Shown in pieces: positions 17,470-26,688 of a stretch of DNA of 64,000 nt; position 1 is the stretch's first letter; every line of letters starts with the position of its first letter. The DNA comes from Chania multitudinisentens RB-25. Its GTDB lineage: Bacteria; Pseudomonadota; Gammaproteobacteria; Enterobacterales; Enterobacteriaceae. The stretch covers positions 2,356,001 to 2,420,000 of the forward strand of contig NZ_CP007044.2 of assembly GCF_000520015.2 (NCBI RefSeq), read 5' to 3'. The position numbers and the translations under genes are program-made. The notes under the pieces were generated by a model. The model did not search any database, was not told where the DNA came from, and saw nothing but the letters and a program-made list of their open reading frames with translations.

Positions 17470-18921
17470 CTACAAGTCTAATCCTTGCAGTAACTCTGCT
17501 GGAGTTTTGTTTATCATTTTAGGTTTCACTATTGTGGTTCGTCCTTCCTTACCAACCTGAATTCTGCCATTGAGCAACAACGCAGTTAATGTATTATCGA
17601 GAGTTGTCTTGTCTCTGAACCGGTTTGGCCCAAGTTGTAATATTGCATTTTTCTTCATATATGGCTTTCCTGTTTTTACCAAGTTTTGATTACAATAGTT
17701 ATTTATCCATTCCCACAATTCGTTTTCATCATTCATGATTAACTTTTGCTCCCCACTCTTACTAAATAATCTAATGTGTTCATCACCAAACCATAAGCAA
17801 ATAGCCCTTGCTGAAATGACAGCATCTAATGAAATATCACCAGGATACCCCCAAAAGTAGTGCAGCAACGCAGCAATTCTCGCCATGTTATCAGCCATTT
17901 TGGAGGCATAATCTTTAAAGTCCGCTAATAAACCAGTATCTCTCGTTTCTACTTCGGTATCATTGTGAAATTTAATCCAAAGCTTTTCTGCATCATTAGT
18001 AAATCGCAGGCATTTCTTTTCTCCGTTATTAAGTATCTCAGTGCTTTTTTTTATTATCTCCATTAGTCGATTCTGGAACGACTTTAGGTTTTTAGTTGAT
18101 ATATTTTGGTTTTCAATGAGCCTATAACCTTGTGTTGAACCCGGCTCGCAAATAAGGAAGCGAGCCAAAAAACCATTCCCTCTGGCCTCTTCATCATTTC
18201 GCATAATAAATTTATTAAATGGCTTGGGTTGAGTCATTAAAGATAAAGTTAGTCTTGCATTCTTTATCAGAATTTCATCCGCATTTTTCCTTTGTACTGA
18301 TACCGTTGACCCATCCCACATTTGATTCATGAAAGGTAAGTCCCTCAATGCATGGCTATCAAAAACGCTCCCTGCTTCATGGGACATCAGACCGACAGAA
18401 TTATAATCGCCGCAAAGATATTCTTTCATAGCTGCGGGTGTGACATCATTGAATATCAGTTTGTAGCGCACTGGTGACTTAGGGTATGACCTATGTAATT
18501 CGCTCAGTTGCTCAACCACATCTGAAGTATCCCTACATTTTCGGGTATTTACCCTTAGCTCCGAAAGTAATGCTTTCTTTCGAACCTTAAATATCTCCAT
18601 TTCTTGGTTATACGTTTCTACGTTTTTTTTGTAAATCTCATGCTGCTCCTGTTCAAATTGATACATTGCACTCATCAGAACTTTCTCTACCGTGCTTTTC
18701 CTCTCTCCGGACAAGGCTTTTATAATGAAGTAAAGAGATGTAGGCCCTACCAACCCTTCCATTCTGCGAACATCAATTGCCCCCTGACATGCTAGAGCAA
18801 TTACTGACAAAGCAGTTACTGCAATCATGGATACAGGTGCTTGAGTCAAATTTCTTACTTCACTGATAACTTCTTGCATTGAGGGGGGAAGCATTCCCGT
18901 GGGGAATTCATTTTCACTCAA
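17470..18921 (-). CDS. YfjI-like DUF3987 protein
   Basis: 483 aa. It begins with the family pattern LPPSMQEVISEVRNLTQAPVSMIAVTALSVIALACQ, then a degenerate P-loop KALSGERKST (about residues 68-77), a coiled-coil insert (about 95-150), and LMSHEAG with a conserved acidic residue. It matches the YfjI/DUF3987 proteins of P4-like islands, thought to be primase- or helicase-related ATPases, though no activity is established. It lies between alpA and the YfjJ-like gene on the same strand. The P-loop has R in place of the usual second glycine, so ATP binding should not be assumed. Confidence 0.82.
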   Translation of the reverse strand: MSENEFPTGMLPPSMQEVISEVRNLTQAPVSMIAVTALSVIALACQGAIDVRRMEGLVGPTSLYFIIKALSGERKSTVEKVLMSAMYQFEQEQHEIYKKNVETYNQEMEIFKVRKKALLSELRVNTRKCRDTSDVVEQLSELHRSYPKSPVRYKLIFNDVTPAAMKEYLCGDYNSVGLMSHEAGSVFDSHALRDLPFMNQMWDGSTVSVQRKNADEILIKNARLTLSLMTQPKPFNKFIMRNDEEARGNGFLARFLICEPGSTQGYRLIENQNISTKNLKSFQNRLMEIIKKSTEILNNGEKKCLRFTNDAEKLWIKFHNDTEVETRDTGLLADFKDYASKMADNMARIAALLHYFWGYPGDISLDAVISARAICLWFGDEHIRLFSKSGEQKLIMNDENELWEWINNYCNQNLVKTGKPYMKKNAILQLGPNRFRDKTTLDNTLTALLLNGRIQVGKEGRTTIVKPKMINKTPAELLQGLDL

Positions 18922-19043
18922 CGTTTAACCTCCTCTTTTTTAGCTTGTGCCTCATGCTTGGGCAGCTATTCTGCTACTAATAGCAAAATAGCAGCGTAAA
19001 ACGACATAGATGCCAATCTATCCACCTGCTGTGAAATAAATCT

Positions 19044-19256
19044 TCATGGAACAGAGTGGATTCGTTGTAGAATCCACTCATCAAGTTCAGCTTCTAGCCA
19101 TCCCACTGACTGACTCCCCAAAGACCTTGGTCTTGGAAACGTTGAGTCAAAGCGGGGAGATTTTGGGTTCATCCAGTCATAGATTGTGGACCTGGAAAGA
19201 CCTGTTTTGAGCGCGACAGCAGGTAGGCGCAGTATCTTTACGTTAGACGATGTCAT
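19044..19256 (-). CDS. alpA: AlpA-family excision/transcription regulator
   Basis: 70 aa from ATG 19256, which has CAGGAGAAC upstream; the in-frame ATG at 19307 is less well placed. MerR/AlpA-type winged HTH: ILRLPAVALKTGLSRSTIYDWM forms the HTH, and FPRPRSLGSQSVGWLEAELDEWI the wing and C-terminal helix. In CP4-57, AlpA activates intA and thereby excision of the island. Here it lies upstream of yfjI-like and divergent from an unknown gene. Confidence 0.92.
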   Translation of the reverse strand: MTSSNVKILRLPAVALKTGLSRSTIYDWMNPKSPRFDSTFPRPRSLGSQSVGWLEAELDEWILQRIHSVP

Positions 19257-19382
19257 AGCTTGTTCTCCTGAGTCATATTTGTTTGGCTGCAGGGAGATTA
19301 CGGACATGGGGGCTGTAAAAAAATAGTTGTGCCTACTCGTTTTTTTTATTTGAACATTAACTTAATTAACCGGTTGATTTTT

Positions 19383-20141
19383 ATGGATATGTTTTTTGAA
19401 AAAACTTACGCTCTTCTCATTGAAAGGTTCGAAGATGTCCGTGGAACGATACCTAGTTGGTTAACAAGTACCTCGTGGGAATCTGCCTGGCCGATGCTGG
19501 ATTACAAAAATCCTGATGTTCAACTCTTTTTAGATCAACTCATTGGTGAATTCTCATCGACTGATCCTTACGATCGGGCGAAACTTACACTTGCTTCATT
19601 AGACCCAGCGCTAAAGCTTAAAAATAGAGATGGATGGCCTAGCGTTTTTGGGTCATTTCATAACCGCTTAGAAAGCGCACTTAGAGAGTGTCAAAGAGCC
19701 AAATATCTGCGAGATACTAATCATTTTGAAGCGTTGAAATCACTCCTCGAAGCGGTATGTCATCTTGAGGCTGCGAGAGGAATGTGTATAGCTTTTACTC
19801 AGATAGAAAGAGGTGAAGTTTCCGATTGGGTAATGTTACAGGGGGCGATTAGAGGGGGGGTGGCAAAGGCTGCTTTGAATATCCCAGTTAAAGAACAGGC
19901 TGTGAAGTTACTGTATGAAAATGTCCCCCCTAATGGCGGCTGGAAAAATAGAACAAAAGCGGCTGAAGCGATAGCTGCTGAACTGTGGGAGTTTATTGAA
20001 CAACAAAATAAGATTGAAAAGCGTATTACTTTGGACCCTGACAATTTAGTCATAACATTAAAACAATGGGCTTCTAAGGATAAAGATGATCAACTTCTTG
20101 AGGCTTTTAATAAAACAGTCCGAACAAAGAAAAAAAAATGA
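19383..20141 (+). CDS. Hypothetical protein between alpA and integrase
   Basis: 252 aa from ATG 19383 (an ATG at 19329 would add 18 residues). I do not recognise the family. The protein is soluble and mostly helical, with no signal peptide. A lysine-rich tail ends in four lysines. Aromatic-rich N-terminal segment (MFFEKTYALLIERF, WLTSTSWESAWPML). It is convergent with the integrase gene and divergent from alpA, a position where satellite islands often carry a regulator or exclusion gene. Confidence 0.7.
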   Translation: MDMFFEKTYALLIERFEDVRGTIPSWLTSTSWESAWPMLDYKNPDVQLFLDQLIGEFSSTDPYDRAKLTLASLDPALKLKNRDGWPSVFGSFHNRLESALRECQRAKYLRDTNHFEALKSLLEAVCHLEAARGMCIAFTQIERGEVSDWVMLQGAIRGGVAKAALNIPVKEQAVKLLYENVPPNGGWKNRTKAAEAIAAELWEFIEQQNKIEKRITLDPDNLVITLKQWASKDKDDQLLEAFNKTVRTKKKK

Positions 20142-20170
20142 AGCGCCAGAGACACTTCATTTATGCGTTA

Positions 20171-21403
20171 TTACCCTACTAATCGCAAAAATCCTGAATG
20201 TAGATTCCCATTTTCTGCGGTAGTCACGAAATCAGCCCACCATTGCATCATCGGGCGACGTTGCTCGAGATAATCGCTGCGGTTATATGCGCGGCGTACT
20301 TCGTTTTTGTCTACGTGGGCCAATGCTGCCTCAATAACATCTGGTGGAAATCCTTGTTCGTTGAGAGCCGTACTGGCAATGGAGCGCAGACCATGAGAAA
20401 CGAGTGTGCCACCTAACCCGGCGCGTTTTAGCGCCGCATTCACAGTTTGACTGTTCATTGATTGAGTCGGTTTGATGCGACTGGGAAAAACAAACTCTCG
20501 ATTTACACTTAGTGGTTTCATCATTTCTAAAATAGCCATTGCTTGGTCTGACAATGGAATAGTGTGGTCGCGGTTCATTTTCATGCGTGATGCGGGGATT
20601 TTCCATTCTCGTGCTTCCAGGTCTATCTCGTCCCAGCGGGCTTCAGCCGCTTCGGCAGGGCGGGTGATAGTAAGAAGTTGCCACATGAACAGGCAGCGTG
20701 TTGGTAGGATAATGTTGGCGGTACGCATAGTCTGCATGAGTTGCGGTAGTTGGTCTGGGCGGATGCTTGGCATGTTCTTTTTCTGAGGCTTCTCGAATGC
20801 CTTGCCAATATTGACGCTGGGGACTGCATCAATCAGACCTGTGTTTTGAGCATAAACCATGACCTCATTGATGCGTTGGCACAGGCGACGGACAGTTTCC
20901 AATGCTCCGCGAGCCTGAACAGGTTGAATTGCTTGGACCAGAGTATGTGCTTTAATATCAGAGATGCTCATATCGCCAATCGCTGGGAAGACATCTCTTT
21001 CAAGTGAGCGCCAGATATCTTCTGCATAGTCCTCTGTCACACTGGTCTTCTTCACACTCCACCAACGTTCAGCTACAAGTTTGAAAGTATTAGTTTGGGC
21101 TTCAAGAGTGCTGCGGAGTTGTTCTTGCTGATGCTCCTGAGGATCGATCTGTTTTGTCAGGAGAGCACGAGCTTCTGCCCGGTAGCTTCGAGCATCGGCA
21201 AGGGTGACTGACGGATAAGGGCCAATGCTCTTTTTAGCACGCTTCTTAGTGACAGGGCGAATGTAGCGAAACTGCCAGATCTTACTGCCGCTTGATTTGA
21301 TGAGTAGCTCAAGGCCATCGCCATCATAGAGAACGTAGTCCGCTTCCTTGGGTTTGGCGGATTCGATTTCCTTGACGGATAAAGGTTTGGTTTGTCTTGC
21401 CAT
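20171..21403 (-). CDS. P4-type tyrosine recombinase (island integrase)
   Basis: 410 aa. An N-terminal DUF4102-type arm-binding domain (LSVKEIESAKPKEADYVLYDGDGLEL, about residues 8-33) is followed by a SAM-like domain and the catalytic domain. Catalytic residues are visible in TITRPAEAAE (R), HGLRS (H..R) and AYNRSDYLEQRR (Y near the C-terminus). P4-family integrases use tRNA or tmRNA 3' ends. This one lies 204 bp from the 3' end of ssrA and points away from it, the standard layout for CP4-57-like islands. It appears intact. Confidence 0.93.
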   Translation of the reverse strand: MARQTKPLSVKEIESAKPKEADYVLYDGDGLELLIKSSGSKIWQFRYIRPVTKKRAKKSIGPYPSVTLADARSYRAEARALLTKQIDPQEHQQEQLRSTLEAQTNTFKLVAERWWSVKKTSVTEDYAEDIWRSLERDVFPAIGDMSISDIKAHTLVQAIQPVQARGALETVRRLCQRINEVMVYAQNTGLIDAVPSVNIGKAFEKPQKKNMPSIRPDQLPQLMQTMRTANIILPTRCLFMWQLLTITRPAEAAEARWDEIDLEAREWKIPASRMKMNRDHTIPLSDQAMAILEMMKPLSVNREFVFPSRIKPTQSMNSQTVNAALKRAGLGGTLVSHGLRSIASTALNEQGFPPDVIEAALAHVDKNEVRRAYNRSDYLEQRRPMMQWWADFVTTAENGNLHSGFLRLVG

Positions 21404-21421
21404 TGCAGGGTTTCCATAGTT

Positions 21422-21475
21422 TTAGGCACCTCAAAAACAATAATGCTTTACGAGGTGCCTAACAAGGTGCCTAAA
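21422..21475. repeat. Repeated AGGTGCCTAA motifs at the integrase promoter
   Basis: TTAGGCACCTC (21422-21432) is the exact inverse of GAGGTGCCTAA (21452-21462), and AGGTGCCTAA recurs at 21465-21474. Three copies in 54 bp just upstream of the integrase start suggest arm-type integrase sites or an AlpA/excisionase operator. Confidence 0.6.
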
Positions 21476-21528
21476 AGGTTCGGATTTAATTAGTTGGCTT
21501 CAGACTTCGAGGGACAAATTGAAGGCAC

Positions 21529-21561
21529 AAAAAAGCCCGCAGGGCTTGTGCCATGCGGGCT
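21529..21561 (-). terminator. Terminator downstream of ssrA
   Basis: AGCCCGC (21534-21540) pairs with GCGGGCT (21555-21561). On the minus strand a run of T follows the stem (plus-strand A's from 21528). It ends ssrA transcription, about 47 nt past the CCA end, and would also shield the integrase gene. Confidence 0.8.
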
Positions 21562-21607
21562 CTTTAGACTTTATCGGATGACTCTGGTAATCATCGATTG
21601 AAGATTT

Positions 21608-21971
21608 TGGTGGAGCTGGGGGGATTTGAACCCCCGTCCGAAATTACTACACCGTCGGCACTACATGCTTAGTCCAATCTTTACATTCGCCTGCCAGCTG
21701 CGGATGGACACGCCACTAACAAACTAGCCTGATTAGGTTTAACGCTTCAGCCCCAGGCAGGACATCCACGCGATCTCTTTTGAGTTTGACCTCTCTTGAT
21801 CCCCGTCCTAAGAGCGGAGGCTAGGGAGAGAGGGCTCTAGGCAGGGTATTAAGCTGCTAGTGCGTAGTTTTCGTCGTTTGCGACTATTTTTTTGCGGCTT
21901 TTTACGAGGCCAACCGCCCCTCGGCATGCTCCTTGGGCTTCGCAAATCCCGTCGAATCCAGAATCAGCCCC
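21608..21971 (-). ncRNA. ssrA: tmRNA (transfer-messenger RNA)
   Basis: 364 nt, matching the 363-nt E. coli tmRNA. On the minus strand it begins GGGGCTGATTCTGGATTCGA and ends in the T-arm and acceptor with CCA at 21608-21610. The tag reading frame (around 21852-21884) encodes ANDENYALAA followed by TAA, the usual enterobacterial proteolysis tag. With SmpB, encoded just upstream on the same strand, it rescues stalled ribosomes. Its 3' end is the attachment site of the island to its left and its sequence is preserved by the insertion. Confidence 0.98.
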
Positions 21972-22020
21972 AAGTAACTGTGTGCAGTATATCAGAAGTT
22001 TACCCAATTAAGCCAGAAGC

Positions 22021-22503
22021 TTAGCGATTGGCATGCTTCATGATACGGGCTTTCGCCGTCTGCCATTCACGATCTTTGATGTCATCGCGTTTATCGTGTT
22101 CTTTTTTACCTTTGGCTACGCCAATCTTCACTTTGCTCCAGGCATTTTTCCAATACATGGATAAAGCAACAATGGTGTAACCTTCACGGTTAACACGACC
22201 AATCAGTGAGTCTAACTCACGCTTTTTCAACAGCAATTTGCGGGAACGCGTGGGATCGCATACTACATGAGTTGAAGCAACGTTAAGTGGCGAGATAGTT
22301 GCACCAAACAGATAGGCTTCACCATCACGGAACATCACGTAGCTGTCGCTGATGTTAGCTTTGCCAGCACGCAGTGATTTTACTTCCCAACCTTGCAAGG
22401 CTAAACCCGCTTCGATCTCTTCTTCGATGAAGTATTCGAAACGTGCTCGCTTATTTTGCGCAATGGTAGCGGAACCGGGTTTGTGGGCTTTTTTCTTTGT
22501 CAT
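22021..22503 (-). CDS. smpB: SsrA-binding protein SmpB
   Basis: 160 aa, as in E. coli. Conserved landmarks: NKRARFEYFIEEEIEAGLALQGWEVKSLRAGKANI at the N-terminus and the basic C-terminal tail ending KDREWQTAKARIMKHANR, which enters the empty ribosomal A site. It binds the tRNA-like domain of tmRNA and is essential for trans-translation. It lies 50 bp upstream of ssrA on the same strand. Confidence 0.98.
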   Translation of the reverse strand: MTKKKAHKPGSATIAQNKRARFEYFIEEEIEAGLALQGWEVKSLRAGKANISDSYVMFRDGEAYLFGATISPLNVASTHVVCDPTRSRKLLLKKRELDSLIGRVNREGYTIVALSMYWKNAWSKVKIGVAKGKKEHDKRDDIKDREWQTAKARIMKHANR

Positions 22504-22664
22504 AGTGTGAGCATTATACTGGATGCGGCAGCGAAAGAAATCCTTTCCTATTCAACACCTGCGCAATTTCTTGCGTTTGGGAATCATTAAATATCTGGCA
22601 GATTTTTTGTTTGATGATAGATAAATGGTATTATCTGTGCGTTTTATGCCTCACAGGAAATGAT

Positions 22665-23099
22665 ATGCCCCAGATCAGTCGGTCTGCATTGGTGCCGTTC
22701 AGCGCTGAGCAGATGTATCAGTTGGTTAATGATGTTCACTCTTATCCCGATTTTCTGCCAGGTTGTACTGGTAGCCGGGTGATTACCGCTTCTCATAATG
22801 AAATGACTGCGGCGGTTGACGTTGCGAAAGCGGGTATCAGTAAGACCTTCACCACGCGTAATACGTTGCAGGATAACCAAAGCATTAATATGCAGCTGGT
22901 TGATGGCCCGTTTCGTAAGTTGATGGGCGGATGGCAGTTCACACCGTTAAGCCCAGAGGCCTGTAAAGTTGAACTGCATTTGGATTTTGAGTTCACCAAC
23001 AAATTGATCGAATTGGCCTTCGGCAAAGTATTTAAAGAACTGGCGGGTAATATGGTGCAGGCATTCACCCAGCGCGCAAAAGAGATTTATAGTGTCTGA
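22665..23099 (+). CDS. ratA: START/coenzyme Q-like toxin RatA
   Basis: 144 aa from ATG 22665, which has CACAGGA upstream; an ATG at 22611 is unlikely. It belongs to the polyketide cyclase/START fold family. E. coli RatA was reported to block 70S ribosome association; relatives bind coenzyme Q. It is divergent from smpB and overlaps rnfH by 8 bp, as in other enterobacteria. Confidence 0.93.
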   Translation: MPQISRSALVPFSAEQMYQLVNDVHSYPDFLPGCTGSRVITASHNEMTAAVDVAKAGISKTFTTRNTLQDNQSINMQLVDGPFRKLMGGWQFTPLSPEACKVELHLDFEFTNKLIELAFGKVFKELAGNMVQAFTQRAKEIYSV

Positions 23100-23376
23100 A
23101 ATACAGGTTGAAGTGGTGTATGCGTTGCCGGAGCGGCAGTATGTGCGGCAGGTAATGTTGGCCCAGGGCAGCAACATTGAGCAGGCGATTTTGGCTTCTG
23201 GGTTACTTGAGCTGCGGAGCGATATCGATTTAAAGAGTAATAAGGTAGGGATTTACAGTCGGCCAGCTAAATTGGGCGATGTGCTCAATGATGGTGACCG
23301 AGTGGAAATTTACCGGCCGTTGATTGCAGATCCCAAAGAACTACGCCGCCAACGGGCGGAAAAAGCAAAAAAATAA
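23092..23376 (+). CDS. rnfH: RnfH-family ubiquitin-like protein (RatB)
   Basis: 94 aa with a GTG start inside the end of ratA. Small beta-grasp protein: IQVEVVYALPERQ at the start and GDRVEIYRPLIADPKELRRQRAEKAKK at the end, the signature of the RnfH family. Formerly paired with RatA as a toxin-antitoxin (RatB), but that role is not well supported. Confidence 0.93.
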   Translation: MSEIQVEVVYALPERQYVRQVMLAQGSNIEQAILASGLLELRSDIDLKSNKVGIYSRPAKLGDVLNDGDRVEIYRPLIADPKELRRQRAEKAKK

Positions 23377-23495
23377 GGCGCTACATACGCCTTACTTGCG
23401 CCAGAGTTTTATCTTCCGAGTTGCAGCCTGGGACTGTCGTGAAGAGTCTCACCTATCCTCATCCTCACGGGCCAGAAGACAATTTCTGGCTCAAT

Positions 23496-23834
23496 TTACT
23501 GTGTCAGTGCCGGTTTATTCTGAATATCTGTTAATACGCCAGCGCTATCGAAAGTCAGAGTCAGAGTCTGTTGCGTAATTTTCTCATGACCAGGCTGTTG
23601 GCGGAATACGTAGAACCATGTTTGAGTACCGAACGGATCCTGCATCATTGGTGTACCCAATGTATAAGCAACCTGTTGTTGCGTCATCCCTTTGTGGACT
23701 TTTGCCACATCGGTAGGGGTCAGATAGTTACCCTGATTGATATCAGGCCGGTAAACCACCTTCTCAAAAGTAGAACAACCTGCTGTCAGCATCACAAGAA
23801 CCACAGCAGCAGCTGTTAGTGTTTTACAGCGCAT
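23496..23834 (-). CDS. bamE: Outer membrane assembly lipoprotein BamE
   Basis: 112 aa from ATG 23834, matching E. coli BamE (MRCKTLT...). Signal peptide with lipobox LTAGC, lipidated at C20. Conserved YRPDINQGNYL and GMTQQQVAYTLGTPM segments. It is part of the BAM complex, anchored to the inner leaflet of the outer membrane, and stabilises BamD-BamA contacts. Confidence 0.96.
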   Translation of the reverse strand: MRCKTLTAAAVVLVMLTAGCSTFEKVVYRPDINQGNYLTPTDVAKVHKGMTQQQVAYTLGTPMMQDPFGTQTWFYVFRQQPGHEKITQQTLTLTFDSAGVLTDIQNKPALTQ

Positions 23835-23937
23835 AGTAATCACATTCCTTTAGGGCATAGGATGCCGATGATAATAGACCTTGCAGCAGTTGGGAACCTT
23901 TACAGGGCTCCAATATGACCTCAAGAAAGTAAAAAAG

Positions 23938-25599
23938 TTATGCGGCCAGCAATTCTTTTGCGTTTGCCAGGGTATTTTTGGTGACTTCGCTGCCACCGAG
24001 CAGGCGTGCCAGCTCTTGCAAACGAGCTTGTTTACCCAATGATGACATCTGAGTTTCGGTTTCTGTACCATCGGTTTGTTTACTGACAAATAAATGCTGA
24101 TGACCGCACCCTGCGACCTGCGGCAAGTGAGTAACGCACATCACTTGTGTCGATTCCCCAAGCTGGCGCAGCAGGCGGCCAACAATGGCAGCCGTTGGGC
24201 CACTGATCCCCACATCAACTTCATCAAAGATCAAGGCTGGAGTTTCCATTTTACGTGCAGTAATCACCTGGATAGCCAATGCGATACGGGAAAGCTCACC
24301 GCCAGATGCTACTTTTACTAAAGGCTGCAATGGCTGGCCTGGGTTGGTGGAAACACAAAACTCAATGCGGTTCGCCCCTTCACTGTTGAGATACTCTGGC
24401 TCAAAATGTACATCAATATGGAATTTACCATGTGGCATTGAGAGGGTGTTCATGCTGTCGGTAATTAATATGGCCAGTTCTGCGGCATAGTACAGGCGTT
24501 TTTGATGCAATTGTTCGGCCAGTATCAAGGACTGTTGGTGATGCAGAGCAACAGCTGCGCTGAGGTGTTGATGATCGTTTTCCTGCTGAGAAAGCAGCTG
24601 TTGTTCATCCAGTAATTGCTGATGCAGATTGGGCAACTCTTCCGGTGCAACATGATGTTTGCGAGCCAGGCTGATTTGCCGGGAAAGGCGTTGCTCAAGT
24701 TCATGCAGGCGATTGGGATCGAGATCCATACGGTCGGTGTAGTGGCGTAGTTCGTCACTGGCTTCGCTGATTTGGATCGAAGCTTCTTCAAGCATCTCCA
24801 GCAGGCCGCTGAGTTTTTCATCCATGCCTGCCAGCTCAACGAGCAGGTGTTTCGTGCTATAGAGCTGGCTGAGCATATTGTGTTCTTCGTCATCAGCGAG
24901 TAGTTGCAATGCTTGCTGGCTGAGCGTCAACAATTGGCCACTGTTAGCCAGGCGTTTATATTCAGTGTCGATTTGTTCAAATTCGCCCGCCTGTGGTGCA
25001 AATTCATTCAACTCTTTCAGTTGATATTGCAACAGTTGCTTGCGGGCGTCGCGCTCAATGGATTGTTGCTGATGCTGTGCCAGTTCGCGGCAGCTTTGGT
25101 GCCATTGTTGGTAAGCCTGGCGCATGGCTATTTGCAACGCAGGTTCGCCGGCATAGGCGTCTAACAGTTGTTTCTGGTGTTCGGGTTTTAACAGTAATTG
25201 GTGTGCGTGCTGGCCGTGGATCTGGATCAGTCTTTGGCCCAGTTCGCGCAGTTGTGAAAGAGGAACGGCAGTGCCATTGATAAAACCACGGGAACGGCCA
25301 TCAGAGCCAATCACACGGCGCAACAAGCATTCGTTGCTATCATCAAGCTGGTTATGCTCCAGCCATGCACGGGCGGAGGGAGTATCTGCCAGAGAGAAAC
25401 GTGCACAAATATCCGCACGGGAAGCGCCTTGACGCACAACATTACCCTCGGCTCGGTTACCAAGGCACAGACCCAGTGCATCGATGGCAATTGATTTACC
25501 GGCCCCGGTTTCGCCGGTGATGGCTGTCATACCCGGTTGGAAGTCGATCTCCAGCTCACGAACAATAGCAAAATTGCTGATGGTTAATTGCGCCAACAT
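23938..25599 (-). CDS. recN: DNA repair SMC-like ATPase RecN
   Basis: 553 aa from ATG 25599, the same length as E. coli RecN; the 36-residue upstream extension runs through the LexA boxes and is not used. Walker A GETGAGKS near residue 30, a long central coiled coil, the ABC signature VASGGELSRIALA and Walker B PALIFDEVDVGISG. It acts in recombinational repair of double-strand breaks. Strongly SOS-induced, consistent with two LexA sites upstream. Confidence 0.97.
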   Translation of the reverse strand: MLAQLTISNFAIVRELEIDFQPGMTAITGETGAGKSIAIDALGLCLGNRAEGNVVRQGASRADICARFSLADTPSARAWLEHNQLDDSNECLLRRVIGSDGRSRGFINGTAVPLSQLRELGQRLIQIHGQHAHQLLLKPEHQKQLLDAYAGEPALQIAMRQAYQQWHQSCRELAQHQQQSIERDARKQLLQYQLKELNEFAPQAGEFEQIDTEYKRLANSGQLLTLSQQALQLLADDEEHNMLSQLYSTKHLLVELAGMDEKLSGLLEMLEEASIQISEASDELRHYTDRMDLDPNRLHELEQRLSRQISLARKHHVAPEELPNLHQQLLDEQQLLSQQENDHQHLSAAVALHHQQSLILAEQLHQKRLYYAAELAILITDSMNTLSMPHGKFHIDVHFEPEYLNSEGANRIEFCVSTNPGQPLQPLVKVASGGELSRIALAIQVITARKMETPALIFDEVDVGISGPTAAIVGRLLRQLGESTQVMCVTHLPQVAGCGHQHLFVSKQTDGTETETQMSSLGKQARLQELARLLGGSEVTKNTLANAKELLAA

Positions 25600-25627
25600 A
25601 GAAACCTTCCTGTGCATAAACACATGC

Positions 25628-25665
25628 CTGTAATTTAATACAGTATAAACTGGTTTTATATACAG
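25628..25665 (-). promoter_or_regulatory. Two LexA boxes in the recN promoter
   Basis: CTG-N10-CAG occurs at 25628-25643 and at 25650-25665, both with AT-rich centres as in the CTGTATATAAAACCAG consensus form. Two adjacent SOS boxes upstream of recN are known in E. coli and give tight repression. Confidence 0.9.
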
Positions 25666-25685
25666 TAAAGTAGCTGATGCGATTT

Positions 25686-26564
25686 TTAGAATAATTTTTT
25701 TGACCAACCCAGTTTGGTGCTCAATGTATTGAAATAGCTGTAGCCCTTTGGATGAATAAGATTCAAATGAAAATCACTACGGCGAATCAATACTTCTTCA
25801 CCTTCTTGTATCGGTAGCGCAATCTGGCTATCGCAGCTGATTTCCAGATCGCGGCCAGTGTGGGAGAATTTCAGGCGGATGGTGCTGCTGCCGTTAATGA
25901 CCAATGGTCGTGCAGAAAGTGTATGCGGGAACATGGGAACGAGCGCGATAGCCTCTAGAGATGGGGTCAATATTGGCCCGCCAGCGGAGAGTGAATAGGC
26001 GGTGGAACCGGTTGGAGTGGCGATGATCAGGCCGTCGGAGCGTTGGGAAAAGGCAAAGCGATCGTCGATATACACTTCAAACTCAATCATATGTGCCACT
26101 TTGCCGGGATGCAGCACGACTTCGTTAATTGCCGTACTGATGCGGCATTGTTGGTGCTCTTTATGTACGATGGCTTCCAGCAGGAAGCGCTGTTCGTCAA
26201 TGTATTCGCCTTCCAGCACATCGGCCAACTGCTGTAGAGCGTTATCGGGATCAAGGTCGGTCAGGAACCCCAGATTGCCGCGGTTAACCCCAATAACCTT
26301 AATATCGTAACGTGCCAGTACGCGTGCGGCTCCCAGCATATTACCATCACCGCCAACCACCACCGCCAGATCGGCCTGCTGGCCAATATCCGCCAGGCTG
26401 CCGGTCACCACATCTTGCAGCCCGAGGTCATAGGCAATCTGGCGTTCAATGATTACTGAATAACCACGTGCGATCAACCAATGGAATAACATCTCATGCG
26501 TTGCCAGTGCAGAAGGATGGCGCGGGTGGCCAACAATACCAATACAGGTAAATTTTTTATTCAT
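25686..26564 (-). CDS. nadK: NAD kinase
   Basis: 292 aa from ATG 26564, the E. coli length; an upstream extension would overlap the grpE promoter region. The GGDGN motif (VVVGGDGNML, about residues 71-80) and the NxE-type catalytic region ITTAINEVVLH / ATPTGSTAYSLSAGGP identify ATP-NAD kinase, which makes NADP. Divergent from grpE and upstream of recN, the usual enterobacterial order. Confidence 0.97.
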   Translation of the reverse strand: MNKKFTCIGIVGHPRHPSALATHEMLFHWLIARGYSVIIERQIAYDLGLQDVVTGSLADIGQQADLAVVVGGDGNMLGAARVLARYDIKVIGVNRGNLGFLTDLDPDNALQQLADVLEGEYIDEQRFLLEAIVHKEHQQCRISTAINEVVLHPGKVAHMIEFEVYIDDRFAFSQRSDGLIIATPTGSTAYSLSAGGPILTPSLEAIALVPMFPHTLSARPLVINGSSTIRLKFSHTGRDLEISCDSQIALPIQEGEEVLIRRSDFHLNLIHPKGYSYFNTLSTKLGWSKKLF

Positions 26565-26618
26565 TGCTGTGATTTTCCTCACTGGGGTTGGTTTATGCCC
26601 CACATTGTGACCGGTTGA

Positions 26619-26644
26619 CTTGAAACCCCGGTTTTGATCCCCAT
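26619..26644 (+). promoter_or_regulatory. Heat-shock (sigma-32) promoter of grpE
   Basis: CTTGAAA (26619-26625) and CCCCAT (26639-26644) are separated by 13 bp, an essentially consensus RpoH promoter, 44 bp before the grpE start codon. Confidence 0.9.
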
Positions 26645-26688
26645 AATAAGCCAAGTTGCGAGATTAATGCTAAAACGCGGAGATATTC

